A stretch of DNA of 64,000 nt from Eucommia ulmoides (GCA_016647705.1 CM028333.1:22686243-22750242), one strand, 5' to 3'; shown: positions 1-12,212, numbered from the stretch's first letter. The notes: generated from the letters alone by a model not told the origin. Numbers and translations are program-made.

Positions 1-38
1 TCCTTTTTATTTTTCTTTTGCAAATTCATAATTGAAAG

Positions 39-3000
39 GAACCGATGACAATTCAAAGAAAGGAAGGAAAGTTCAGTTTGATTCTACAGGTAAAACCTAA
101 TTTTTTTTTATATAATCTTTGAATACTATTTTAGGTGGTATTTTATTTGTGTTTCTGTTTTCCCCCCCAAAAAAACACTTGCAATGGTAGCATAAAAACA
201 AAAACAGAAGAAACCCATTTCAATTTTGATCCCAGAAATTTGGTATAAAATCTAGGTTCAGAACAGACAATTTTTCTTCGGTGTCCATTCCAATTTTTCT
301 GGGACTGCTACAATATTGTTGACTGCATCTAGGACTCCAGGGTATATGTAGGTAGTATTCCTGTTCTTCTTTCGATTTCGACCTCTAAATATGTTTAGAT
401 TCATCAGGAGGCAATCAAAACCAATCATCGAAGTCTGCAGGAAAGGTAGATACCCCGAATGGTAAAGGTATGACATTTTGGTTGTTTTTTTGCCCATTTT
501 GAGATTATAATGTCTTAACTTATGTTTTTGGACATGATTTCATTGTCCGGTTAATACCTTTTTTTTTTTTTCTTTTAATTTTGTTTGCATGAAACACAAT
601 ATAATGATTTGTGAAGGTGATTGGGGCAAAGGGGGAAAAGGAGACAAGACTGCAAATGGTGGTAAGGGTCCTGCAACAAAAGGACCTCCTCCTTTGGAGC
701 TCAAAATTGAGCAGGGTTAGTGCATCCATTTGCATAGTTAATGCATTTTCATAATTTTCCTTTTCCTTTTTATTTTATTTTTTATTTTAATTTTCTCTTC
801 CATTAAATTTTCTTCATCCAAATATTGACAGCACTTCCTGAAAATACGAAATGCCTGATGGACTGTGAAGCAGCCCAAATTTTGGAAGGAATCCAAGAGC
901 AGATGGTTGTACTCTCCGAGGATCCTACAATAAAAATCCCCATGTAAGGATTTTGAGCGCTGTTTTTCCTTTCTTAAAATGATTTATTTATTTTTTCTCT
1001 TTAAAATTTGTAAACATTCATTTTTGTACTTTTCATTAATGCATTTTATTTTTCAGCTCATTTGACCGGGGGCTGCAGTATGCTAAGAACGGTAACCGCT
1101 ATACAAATCCCCAGGCTGTTAGACAAGTGCTCGAGTATCCTTCTAGTTATTAGTATCTATCGTTATGTTTCCCCTTTTGAGGCACTATTTTCAGGTGAAT
1201 ACCTATATTTGGAAAGTTTTAAGCCCTGTTTGTTTCAGTTTTCTAAAACTGTTTTATGTTTTCAAAAACACAAAATGCAACTACTTCTCTTTTATCCACA
1301 TAACTCAAAAAAGTTTTCTACAAAAAAATGTCATAATATTTAGGGCATATTTGATAACGCATAAGTTTTAAGTGTTGAAATTTGAAGTGTTGAAAATATC
1401 TGAAGTTTGTTTGATAAAATTAAAATTTTAGGGGGCTGAATTTTTGGCTAAGCATTCTAAGCAGGACGATTAAGTCCAATTCTATTTCTGATCACTTTGT
1501 TGTTAGTCCTTTGACTCAAGTATTAGAAATTTAAAAAAACATGGTGCCTCTGAAGGAGAGGTATTTATCTCAATTCGTTTAGTTTTTTCTCACCCCCCCT
1601 AATATTCATACTTATTTCTTCACATTCATTCATATAACTGCAGATTTGCTTGATTGGCAATACTTGCCCAGAATCCATCGACGAAGCTTTTGCCCTTGTC
1701 CGTTCCTTAAAGGTGTGTCAACCTTTTCCAGTTTTACACTATGCTTGATTATCTTTTTTTTTATTTTTTTATTTTTTTATTTATTTTTTTTATTGTCTGT
1801 GTGCGTATTGCACAATTGTTGGTATGCTATGTGTTGAGGTTAGAAAAGAAGTGGGCTATTTTAACAATTGGAGGGCATTACATAGAATGGTCCTAGAGAG
1901 GTTGAGAAAGAGAGAGAAATGACTGGCAACTCAGTAAAGGGGGAGAGAGAGCTAAGTCGCATAGTTGTTGGACTGATTGTGTGACCTCGGACTAATTTAG
2001 ACTAGGTTTTATATTGCTTATCGCTTTTTTTTTTTGTTTGTCAAGCTTCTTCCTTCAAATGGCCATTTAGCTGCCTATTTATAATTTAGTTTTGTAACGT
2101 TAATTAATTATATCATTAAAAGTCATTAATCACATAATTAAAGGGATTTCCAAAAATAGCCTATGTTTGAATCCAGTCAACCCAACCGGCTAGCAAGTCT
2201 CCCTTATGCAAGAGCAGGCGCGCGTGGTAGGCACGTCCCCACGGGTACTGTGTTCCATTCTCCATTCCACAATTTCCCTAGAATTTCGATATCCGTATCT
2301 TTACTGTTGCCCCCTCTCTGAGGGGCACACGGGTGTTAGTGTCTTGCGTACGTATTGAACTTCGTACGGCTTAGGAGAGCACGTGCTGTAATTTTCTCTC
2401 ACACGGCTCCTTGAATTTGTGGTGTGACGGCGATGACCGTGACTTGCGTAATGATTGGACTTTGTATGGCTCATGGGCTAATTAATCTTAAAGATTCTTA
2501 AACTTAATGAAAGTAAATTGGTGTGGATATAACGATCCCAATGAAGGCACGTCCCCACGGGTACCATGTCACTGGTGATGTCGCCCGCGGTGCCAGTGGG
2601 GGCATTGGATCTTGTGCTGTAGATTGTGGTGTGATGTATATCTGAGATTAATTAAATGTAAATCATGTCCTTCTTGGGGTGTGCCCTAATTATTATCGTC
2701 GACTTCACATAAAAATATAGCACATACCCTTGCTTATTTAGTTTTTTTAATAAATTTACTTATTAACATTTTTTTTAATTTCCCCACTTGCTAGCGCCGA
2801 TATATATAGTATCCGGAGAGTACATCACCTTTTTGAGATGCTTGTGTTCCTTAGATTTACAGTGCAGCGTGGGATGTATATCTGAGATTATTTGATTTCA
2901 AGGTCTAGTCTCACTTTTATTTGGAAAAAAAAAAAGCAGAAGAAAAAAAATCACACAGGAGATGATAAATTGTTTTTTGCAACCCTATCCTGATGTTTGT

Positions 3001-3351
3001 TTATTTATTTTTTTGTGTGGGTTTTTTGTTTTTTTTGGGGGCGGGTGGGTGTTAATCTCTGCTAGCCAGCGGTGGATCTACGTTGGGCCCAAAGGAGACT
3101 AAGGTCCCCCCGCCTGTCTTTAAAAATTTCACACTTTAAATCCTATATACTTGAGAAAAGATTTATTTTTAACTTTCGCATGGGCCCCCCGATCTTCATG
3201 AATCTTCAATAAACTTCTAACAAGTTTTGGAATCCGCCGCGCTGCTAGCTGAATTGTTTGTTCATCTCAAATTCAGGGAAAGTCGAACAAGCTCAGAGAG
3301 CCACTCAAAGATGCATTGGATGAGCTAGCCAAGCTTAAACACTCATCTTGA
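39..3351 (+). CDS. NRPD4: DNA-directed RNA polymerase IV/V subunit 4 (Rpb4-like), 5' end outside window
   Basis: This is the fourth subunit shared by plant RNA polymerases IV and V, the nuclear enzymes of RNA-directed DNA methylation; it forms the stalk with subunit 7. Exons read from splice sites with consistent phase are about 39-89, 399-461, 617-715, 832-943, 1057-1134, 1527-1560, 1644-1712 and 3277-3351 (stop TGA). The first listed exon encodes KKGRKVQFD, then come a Gly/Lys-rich linker, LPENTKCLMDCEAAQIL, LSEDPTIKIP, YTNPQAVRQVLE, the short ENLKKHGASEGE exon, ICLIGNTCPESIDEAFALV and a C-terminal DALDELAKLKHSS. From memory these align along the whole length with Arabidopsis NRPD4/NRPE4 and not with NRPB4, whose CLMNCEV region differs. 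The start codon and first residues lie left of the window, and the acceptor at 38/39 is the least certain junction. The last intron is long (1713-3276). All exon phases are compatible, so the gene looks intact. Confidence 0.93.
1713..3276 (+). other. Long last intron of NRPD4 with internal duplications
   Basis: This 1564 bp intron separates the last two coding exons. It contains two copies of a block around GCACGTCCCCACGGGTAC (about 2230 and 2547) and two copies of GATGTATATCTGAGATTA (about 2633 and 2873), so part of it arose by duplication or from a repeat. The block 2160-2640 is more GC-rich than the rest. A small MITE-like element sits at 3067-3244. No open reading frame of note is present. 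Confidence 0.6.
3067..3244. mobile_element. Small hAT-like MITE in NRPD4 intron
   Basis: The 178 bp segment begins CAGCGGTGGATCT and ends GGAATCCGCCGCGCTG, imperfect terminal inverted repeats of the CAG-GGCGGAT type common in short plant elements. CTAGC stands immediately on both sides and may be part of a target duplication. It lies 32 bp upstream of the last NRPD4 exon. The family assignment is by TIR resemblance only. Confidence 0.45.
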
Positions 3352-3773
3352 AGCATGTAAGAATGAGATTCATGGTAACATTTTTTTGCAGTCTTCATAT
3401 CGCAACAAAGCCATGTATATCTATATACATATATAAATGTGGTGAGGTTTCCTAATATGAGAAAATGCAGGCTCTATCTCTCCATCTTTATCTCTTGTCC
3501 ACCATCTTCATTGAATAGTGGAGGCCGACTGCAGAAAACAACCATCCGATGCGATCCTTCGGGTTTGTGGATGATAACGAAGGGTTTTGTAATTATTGAC
3601 TAAATTTATTATTTTGTTAAAATCATCTCGAAGTAGCCTTCATTTTCAGGTAGGAAAAAAAAAAGCTGTTATTGATACTCTGAGATGTATTTTGAAGGAT
3701 ATATAGTTTTGCATCTCAAAAGAAATTGATGGGATGTTTTGGTAAATCTACGTGGATTCATTTCTTTTTCATG

Positions 3774-3807
<34 letters not shown>

Positions 3808-4189
3808 GGTCCTAAAAGTTAAAAAAAAACAAATTTCTAAGCATTATGTACCAAAATAATTATCATTTCAAAATTATCTTTTCTTTATATACACAAATTC
3901 TATTTAATTTTTAAAATTTGAATTAATTTTTATAAATTATTAGTGAGAGTCTCTAATTTTTTTTTTTTTATTTGTGTGGATGAGAAAAAATTATTTGATT
4001 TTAAAATTGGAATTTTGATTTTTTTTTTTTTAATTTTTTTTTGGCCTTCTAGGTGGTGTTTGGGGATTCTGGGGATTTGGTGGGAGTTTAGATATATACC
4101 CAAAGAAAATTTCAAAAAATAAATATATATTTCTGAATTTTGAATGTGGCTTCAATTTGGTCTCTACTCGGGCATATAGATATAATTTT
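3352..4189 (+). other. NRPD4 3' UTR and AT-rich spacer
   Basis: The first 300 bp after the stop codon is likely 3' UTR: it is AT-rich, with TATATACATATATAAATG near 3420 that could act in 3' end formation. Beyond about 3650 there are A and T homopolymers, including a T run of about 30 near 3774-3804. No gene is seen. Confidence 0.4.
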
Positions 4190-5957
4190 ATAATGGGTTT
4201 ATACCAAAAATATCCCCTGTCATTTGACTTTATACCAAAAATCTCTCTTGTCATTTGACAAATACCAGTCAACTCCATTGATTAATATTTTTTGTGTAAA
4301 AAGATCATTTTACCTTTGGCTTCTGTTCAGATATTATACAATTAAAAAAAATTCCAAGTAAAATTACTGATTTACTCTCTTATTTTTTTTGGCTAGAAAC
4401 CAATGGTGCACAGATCATTTCTTCATCTCACTTTCATTTCCATTTCCATTTCCATTTCTACTGTTTGTGCATTGCGTTAGAGAGAGATAGAGGAAGAGGG
4501 ACCGTCGGAGCCGTTGAAGGTCGTCAGAGGTTGCTTGGTTTTATCGTTGTCGTTGTCGTCGAAGAGTAGAAACATTACCAGGGTCGTCAGAGAAAGCTCG
4601 TTGGAGGAGGTTGCTTGGTTGCGGACTTTGAAGCTCGTCGGAGAAGGAAGGTCGTTCGATCATCGAAGAAGCCATTCGTTGGAAGAAGAAGGGCCTCTTT
4701 TTAGCCGATTCGTCGAGAGAAAGAGAAAGCCCTCTGTTCAGTCGTTCGTCGAAGAACAAGTCGTTCGATCATGAAGTTCTTGAAGAATTTCTTCTTCAAA
4801 TCTCTAATTAATCGGAGGTTATGGTAGGTAAATTCACATGATGAATGAAATTGAAGATATATAACTATTTATTTATGAATTATTACCTGGGGTTGAAAAA
4901 TACTAGAGGGCAATTGCGCATAGAACAAGCACAATCGGGATGAAATGGACGGTGGTGTTCGCGGACCTGAGACGACTCTTCTCTCTCTTCGCTAGGTCAG
5001 ATTGGGGGTTGAACGTCGGCGATTGGTGCGGGTCTAGGTTCTCTATAAAATTATGAGTGAACGTCGGAGTAGGTGAAGAGCTCGTCGGAAATTCGGGTGG
5101 CCGGTGCTTCTCTCTCTCTCTCTTTGGACCCCCAAATTCAAAATCGCTTGGAAATGGCGAATTTTTACAGTGCGAGAAGAGCATCAACGACCGGTGCATC
5201 ATATGCGAAGAGCATCGCCATTGATTTCTGACCTGATCTGAGTTTTGGCGTCGCATCTAATCGTCAAAACATTACATCTTCGTTGGACAAACCGCCCGCC
5301 ACCAACTATCCACCATTTCTCTCGCCGGATGTGTAATTTCAGACTCGATCCTTTTTCGACGGTTTCTTTGAGGGGGCTGTCTCCGGAGCGATGGGAGAGT
5401 ACCTATTTGAGTAAGTTTCTTTTCCTGCGAATCGGACAAATTAAAGCAGGTTTTTTGATAATGGTAGGAGATGTTCAAACAAAATCATTCCCACATTTCA
5501 TTATTTTAGAGAGAGAATACAAAGAGACAGACAGAGAGAGAGAATATGAAAAAAATGAAGTCATTACATTCTAGTCTCCGTCTTAAGGTTGTCGGTATCC
5601 ATTTCATGTGGTTTAGATTCGCCGTGTTCAACTGAGGAACTACAGCAATCCCACCTCCGCCGCCGTCGCGAAACCGTTGAAAAAATGCATAGAATAGGTG
5701 GAAGAGAAATGGGGTATATCTGTCAAATAAATTAAATTTAAAAAAGGGCATTTATGCCATTTTATTGAAGTTACATGATTTTAAGAGTATTTTTGTCTTT
5801 AATAATGTTGGGTCAGCTACTATTCACTGACAGAGGAAGTCAGTGGTTGAAATTGTAAAATTATAAGGGGGTGATTGATATTTATCAAATGACATGAGAG
5901 GTTTCTGGTATAAGGTCAAAAGACACGGGAGGTTTTCGATATAAACCCATTTTATAA
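4190..5957. mobile_element. Non-autonomous TIR element, about 1.77 kb
   Basis: The left end (TTATAATGGGTTTATACC..., 4190-4275) is an inverted copy of the right end (about 5870-5957, ending ATAAACCCATTTTATAA) over roughly 80 bp. Both ends carry two spaced motifs, TGTCATTTGA and TATACCA, that match in inverse order. The interior (4480-5750) is clearly richer in GC than the flanks, with TCGTCG and CTCTCT tracts. It has short ORFs on both strands (for example 117 codons at 5256-4903, minus) that I do not recognise. No transposase is visible. Long TIRs and a gene-like GC-rich core suggest a Mutator-like non-autonomous element, but I could not settle a target duplication. Confidence 0.6.
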
Positions 5958-6079
5958 CTACGCTAGTTAAATGCACAATTAAAATAGGGTAATTCGGCAT
6001 GTGGTTTGAGTCCTAAAATAAAATTATTCTCACCGTACTGTTTTTTATAAAGAAAATCTCAATTAAAAAAATACATAAT

Positions 6080-6620
6080 ATTTACCATTATCTCTGTCAT
6101 AACCACAATTACCATTTACTATCATCTCTACCACCATAGAAAACATCTATCATTGTATAAAAATCACCACCACGACTATTGTCTACTACTTAGCCATAAC
6201 AACCATTTATCATTGTAACAAATATTCATTGTCATCACAAATTCTACTACCACTGCAGTTGTTATCAAATTACTCTTTGCCATTACCATAACAAATATTC
6301 ACTATCACCACCGCCATCACAAATTTAACTACTACCGCAGATGTCATCAGACTAATCTCTGCTACTACCAGAACAAACATTCACTATCACTATAGTCATC
6401 ACCATAACAAACATTCACTATCACCACCGCCGCTATTGCAGTAAACATTCCTATAACTGTTTCTACCACAACAAATATTTACTATCACACACATCACCAA
6501 AGAAAATATTCGTTATCACTGCTATCATCATCACAAATATTTACTATTATTGCCACCACAACAACAAATATTCACTGTCATTGTTGCCACTACTATCACC
6601 ACAACAAATAAACAAAAATT
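6080..6620. repeat. Degenerate ACCACCATAACAAATATTCACT-type repeat tract
   Basis: The segment is made of loosely repeated phrases such as CAAATATTCACTATCACCA with interspersed CCACC and CATT triplets. Spacing is irregular, so it is a degenerate low-complexity tract and not a clean satellite. It has no coding potential. Confidence 0.55.
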
Positions 6621-6639
6621 CAACAACAAATATAAAAAT

Positions 6640-7090
6640 TAGGTTAAATTTCATTTGGACCCTATAACCATTGACATGTTTCCATGTGGTCCAATATATT
6701 TTTGCGTTTAATTTTGAATCATGTATCTTTAATTAAAATTTTAATTAGTTATTCTGTTTAATTTACCTATTAAATTAGATGGAAATAAGGGTAAATTTAT
6801 AAATTCTTAATTTTTATTTTTATTTTTTCTTCTTTTTTATTTTTTTTATTCCCATTTTTTCTTCTTCTTCTTCTTCTTCGTGGAGATGAAGCTCCGGCCA
6901 CCACCATCACCTCCTGTTGCCCATATCCAACCTACTCCACCACTACCACCACCACCACCACTTGTCCAACCCACCCCATTACCATCACTGTGCCATCTCC
7001 CTCCCTTAACCCCCACCCTTGCACCCTCTGATCATTCTTATCACAAAAAAAAAATTCTAATCTCAATAACCCAATTATGTATCCCTTTGT
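6640..7090 (+). other. AT-rich spacer with short proline-rich ORF
   Basis: The block holds AT-rich sequence with CCATGTGG and GGACC motifs near 6655-6700 that recall MITE ends, then a CTT repeat at 6861-6880. A 77-codon frame (6880-7113) encodes mostly Pro/Pro-Ser from CCACCA triplets; this looks like low-complexity translation and I do not call it a gene. Confidence 0.35.
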
Positions 7091-7092
7091 GT

Positions 7093-7240
7093 CGGCAAGA
7101 AATGGCTCGATGAGTATATGGATGAGATCTCCAAGTTATGGGAAGTCTGTAATGTCCTCAAGTTCGATATCTTCGACATGGAGAATTCCTATTCCATCGA
7201 CCTTACCATCACTTATTTGATCAAGGGTAATCAAAATCTA
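7093..7240 (+). pseudogene. Gene fragment resembling BYPASS1/ROH1 (DUF793) family
   Basis: One frame reads KWLDEYMDEISKLWEVCNVL followed by KFDIFDMENSYS, which resembles the conserved block of the plant BYPASS1/ROH1-type proteins (roughly KWxDEYLDESVKLWDVCNVLKSGI). Nothing of the rest of such a protein is found here. The fragment stops shortly before the LTR at 7266. It may be a transduplicated piece or a gene remnant cut off by the insertion. Identification rests on memory of the motif. Confidence 0.4.
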
Positions 7241-7265
7241 TGCCCCTAGCTCTCCCATCAGGTTT

Positions 7266-7970
7266 TGATGTTGCCAAAGATCTCTAGCACACACGAAAGA
7301 TCTCCCACGCGCCAAAGACCTCCACAACCTGCAAAATCGATTAGCTCAAAGGGGACACCGATGTGGTTCGGTCAAAGAACATCTGGCGTGAGAATTAGTC
7401 AGTCTGCTTTATGGTATTAGGCAAAAGACTAAATATAATCATTAATATGATACATTCCCTTATTTATAGAATTCGTGGATCGCGACTATTTATTATGAAT
7501 GCCTGAGTCTTTGGTGACTTGGTCTTATCCCACTATATGATAATGACCCAATTCCTTCTATCTAGGTGAAATCATGGGTTAGTGGGTTGAATTGATCTTT
7601 AATGACTTAGTTTTCTCCCACTTTGTTGCTATTTAGTTGGGAGTGTGTATTTGACTAAGTTACATTCTTTGACTTCCCATTTGATGGATTCATGCATGGA
7701 TCATCAATTTGGACCAATGTCCTCGACCTGACTCTTTTTGAGCATTGGGCCTCTTTATTATACTTGCCTAGGATGACTTGTAGGCTTATCGTGATGAGCT
7801 TCTTCAGAGCTATGTGTTGGACCACCTGTAACGGGCTTCTTTCCAGCTCGATTTTATCAGTCAGATCTTTCCCGTTCTAGGGCCTAAAATATTGGCCCAA
7901 TTTCTTTATCAAGCTTCTCTTAGAAAGTGGAATATAGAAGTAGGAATTTCTCCTGCATCATTTCCCCCTT
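7266..7970 (-). repeat. 3' LTR of element E
   Basis: The 705 bp unit starts TGATGTTGCCAAAG and ends TCCTGCATCA, giving TG...CA termini with a 5 bp inverted end. The adjacent TTTCCCCCTT is a polypurine tract when read on the minus strand, so this is the downstream LTR. Copies of the same LTR family occur at 17638-18334 and, shortened, at 50296-50687. Confidence 0.75.
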
Positions 7971-8024
7971 GCCTGAGTGTTAATTCGAGGAAGTGAGACG
8001 AAATGTCATCTTCTCTTCTTATAC

Positions 8025-10600
8025 TTAGTTATTATTCCGAAATGATTTATTAGTTCGTTCTCACACTTACACTTGGTGCTTGTTATCACTACAAGTGTTT
8101 CATTTCGAACTGATTTATTTGTTTGTTCTTACACTTATACTCGATGATTTTTATCACTATAAGTGCTTCCTTTCCGAACTGATTTGTCAATTTGTTCTTA
8201 AACTTACATTTGGTGATTTTTATTACTTAGTGTTTCTTGATGAACTGATCTCCTCAGCTCATTTTACACTTTACACTTTGTAATTTTTATCACTGAGTAT
8301 TTCTTTGATGAACCGATCTCCTTTGTTTGTTTTACAATTTGCACTTAGTGATTTTAATCACTAAGTGTTTCTTTGACGAACTGATTTGTTAGTTTGTTCT
8401 TACACTTATACTTAGTGATTTTCATCACTGAGTGTTTCTTTGATGAACTGATCTTTGCAGTTCGTTTTACACTTTATACTCGATGATTTTTATCACTGAG
8501 TATTTTCTTTCCGAATTGATTTATCAGTTCGTTCTTATACTTATACTTGGTGATTTTTATTACTAAGTGTTTTTTTGACGAATTGATCTTTGCAATTCGT
8601 TTTATACTTTACACTCGATGATTTTTATCACCGAGTGTTTTCTTTCTGAATTGATTTGTAAGTTCTTTTTTATACTTACACTTGGTGATTTTTTTTATCA
8701 TTGAGTTTTTTTTTTTTTTTAGGAACTAATCTCTACAGTTCGTTTTACACTTTACACTTGTTGATTTTTTTTCACTGAGTGTTTCTCTGACAAACTGATC
8801 TCCTCAGTTCGTTTTACACTTTACAGTTGCTGACTTTTATCACTACTAGTGCTTCATTTCGAACTAATTTGTCAGTTCGTTCTTGCACTTAGCGATTTTC
8901 ATCATTGAGTATTTTTTTGACAAATTGATCTCTATAGTTTGTTTTACACTTTACACTCGGTGATTTTTATCACTGAGTGTTTCATTTTCGAACTAATTTG
9001 TCAGTTCGTTCTTATACTTACACTTGATGATTTTTATCATTGGATTTTTTTTTTTACGAACTGATCTTGGCAGTTCGTTTTATATTTTACACTTGCTAAT
9101 TTTTATCATTGAGTGTTTCTTTGGCAAACTGATCTCCTCAATTCGTTTTACACTTTACAGTTGGTGATTTTTACCACTACAAGTGTTTCATTTCAAATTA
9201 ATTTGTCAGTTTGTTCTTGCACTTACAATTAGTGATTTTCATCACTGAATGTTTCTTTGACGAACTGATCTCTACAGTTCATTTTATAATTTACACTAGG
9301 TGATTTTTACCATTGAGTATTTTCTTTCCGAACTGATTTGTCAGTTGTTTTTATACTTACACTTGGTGATTTTTATCACTGAGTATTTCTTTGACAAATT
9401 GATCTCCCCAGTTCGTTTTACATTTTTTAGTTGGTGATTTTTATCACTACAAGTGTTTCATTTCGAGCTGATTTGTCAGTTCATTCTTGTACTCACACTT
9501 AGTGATTTTCATCACTTAGTGTTTCTTTGACGAACTGATCTCTGTAGTTTGTTTTACAATTTACACTCGATGATTTTTATCACTAAGTGTTTCTTTTTCG
9601 AACTAATTTGTCAGTTCGTTCTTATAGTTACACTTGGTGATTTTTATTACTGAGTGTTTTTTTGACGAAATGATCTCTATAGTTCGTTTTACACTTTATG
9701 TTCGATTTTTGTCACGGAGTGTTTCCTTTCCGAATTGATTTGTCAGTTCGTTCTTATACTTACACTTAGTGATTTTTATCACTGAGTGTTTTTTGACGAA
9801 CTGATCTCTATAGTTCGTTTTACACTTTACACTTGGTGATTTTTATCACTGAGTGTTTCTTTGACGAACTGATCTCTGCAGTTCTTTTTACACTTGGTGA
9901 TTTTTATCTTTGAGTGTTTCTTTGACAAATTGATCTGCCTAGTTCATTTTACATTTTACAGTTGGTGATTTTTATCACTACAAATGTTTCATTTCGAATT
10001 GATTTGTCAATTCGTTCTTGCACTTACACTTAGTGATTTTCATCACTGAGTGCTTCTTTGACGAACTGATCTCTGCAGTTCATTTTACACTTTACACTTG
10101 GGTGATTTTTATCATTGAGTGTTTCCTTTCCGATCTAATTTGTCAGTATGTTCTTATACTTACACTTGGTGATTTTTATTATTGAGTGTTTTTGACGAAC
10201 TGATCTCTGCAGTTCGTTTTATACTTTACACTAAGTGATTTTATCACAGAGTGTTTCCTTTCTGAACCGATTTGTCACTTCGTTCTTATACTTACACTTG
10301 GTGATTTTTTTATCATTGAGTGTTTTTTTAACGAACTGATCTCTACATTTCGTTTTATACTTTACACTCGGTGATTTTTACCATGGAGTGTTTCATTTCC
10401 GAACCAATTTGTTAGTTCATTCTTATACTTACACTTGGTGATTTTTATCACCAAGTGTTTCTTTGATGAACTGATTTCTGTAGTTTGTTTTACACTTTAC
10501 ACTTGGTGATTTTTATTACTGCACGTGTTTCATTTGGAACTGATCTATCAGTTCGTCGTTACCTTTGATGATTTTTATCATTTCACTTAGTGATTTGTAG
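8025..10600. repeat. Tandem array of 67-70 bp double-hairpin units (about 38 copies)
   Basis: The array repeats a unit built around GGTGATTTTTATCACTGAGT and GAACTGATCTCTGCAGTTCG. Successive units are spaced about 67-70 bp (for example 9771 to 9838), with occasional shorter ones. Each has two inverted repeats: ACACTNGGTGAT/ATCACTGAGTGT around a T-rich loop, and CGAACTG/CAGTTCG around ATCTCTG. Two alternating variants differ in the spacer (TTTGACGAACTGATCT versus CTTTCCGAACTGATTT). The array lies beside the 3' LTR of element E, in the position where Tat-lineage elements are known to carry tandem repeats in the 3' untranslated region. Confidence 0.85.
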
Positions 10601-12212
10601 TCTCGACCCTTCTTTTCGCTGTAGCAAGTATGAGAGGCATTATCTGACTAGTTTTTTTACTTTGTTATTTGTACTGAGGAGGCATCATTAGACCCATATT
10701 TTGCCACTGGGGTGACATCCTCTAACTCAGGAAATTTGTAAGCGGGGAGGTATCCTCAGACCCGTCTTTTGCCACAAGGAAGACATCCTCTAAACTGTGG
10801 AATTTATAAGTAGGGAGGCATCCTTAGACCTGTATTTGTTGTGTTTTTCTCTTCCTCTTTGCCCTCCTTCATAACTTGTTTATTTTGTTGAATTAGTTAT
10901 GAATGTAAAATTGGATTTAAAGAGATGATAGATTGATTACTCTTTTTGTGGCTGGTTTTTTGATTCCTTCAAAGATGAACTTGACCCCATGCTCATTTCT
11001 TAGGCGTTGAGTTCATCACAGAACTTAGCCTTCTTCGCAGATTCTCCTACGATTTAATTTCTTCATAATTGATTCGCTTAGGGAGGGCTGAATTCTTCTC
11101 CCCTTTCTATATCCTTCCGGTTACCCTTTTGTTCATGGGATTTGACCGGGATATGTAGCTTGTTAACCTACTTTATAAGAGTTCCAGTTTCTTGTATGCC
11201 ACATAATAATTGTTAACGAACAAATAGTTGCATTTTTCAAGACGCAATACAAATTCATATTTTCTAAATATTCGAGTTACAAGTCGAATTGGGTTTTAAA
11301 CCCTCAAAATTATCGTTTATCAACAAAAAACACTCTCGAAACGAGTATTTTATTTTATTCATGCAATTTCAACTTCTAAGATAAGTTGTAATGGTGCAAT
11401 TGACCAAAGCATTTCTTGAGGTAAGCTACATTTTGTGGTCTTAAGAATTTTTTCTGAGACCTTTAATGCCTGAATTTGTAGTCCACCCAATCAATAATAA
11501 CGAGGGTGAACTGTATATTCATCAAATCATCTAGTTATCCTAAATGGCGAATTTATAATTCATCGCACAACAAGTATCATCTAATATTTGTTAATGATAA
11601 ACCAGAAGATTAGCTTTGAATCGATCTTGCATAATTCCTTCAAGCGCTTTCTCCCTCTTTAATATTTATATAAGGATGTTATCCAAATAATAAAAAGTAG
11701 GGGGTATAAATTGCAATTAAAGAGCTATTCTGGCATTATCTTTGAAGAAAAATAAAGTTTACTTCTGGCCACTAAATTTACATTTCACATGCAGCGTTTG
11801 GGGGTTCAATTTGTACTTTTTCATAACCACACAGGTCTTAAAGGATTTAACACAACAGACATTAATTCTATAGTATAACCAAGTTTATCTAATCTTGTAG
11901 ACCTTTTTGGGCGTATTTGAATATTTTGAAGTGCCAATAGCGCTCTCATAACATGTAATTTATTGAAATTAAAGTTATAGGGGCCAAAGTGTAATTTTTG
12001 CTAAGTCCTAGGATTTTGAATGATCCTTATCAAATTATGGGGCTTATTTGGCAATTATAATACACTTCCTATATTAATCTCTTTATCAAATATTAAACTT
12101 TCTCTAATTATTATATGTAGCTCCTTAATTTTATGAATTGAATTATATAGATACAAATTGCAATTTTAATATTTCTTATAGACACTTTAAGTTTTTAATT
12201 AGAAAATATAAT
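10601..12212. other. Element E internal sequence, including a second short tandem repeat
   Basis: At about 10678-10835 a different unit, GAGGCATCCTCAGACC...TTTTGCCAC...GACATCCTCTAA, recurs at 68-69 bp spacing (starts near 10678, 10747, 10815). The remainder to 12212 is AT-rich and without recognisable coding capacity; it is inferred to be internal sequence of E. Confidence 0.45.

Noticed and set aside
258-497. 79-codon minus-strand frame
   Set aside because: It overlaps exon 2 of NRPD4 (399-461) on the opposite strand and has no recognisable features.
6880-7113. Proline-rich 77-codon frame
   Set aside because: CCACCA-type triplet repeat without upstream or downstream exon support.
8025-10600. 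CRISPR-like regularly spaced repeats
   Set aside because: The units are contiguous with no unique spacers, sit next to a plant LTR, and lie in a eukaryotic genome.
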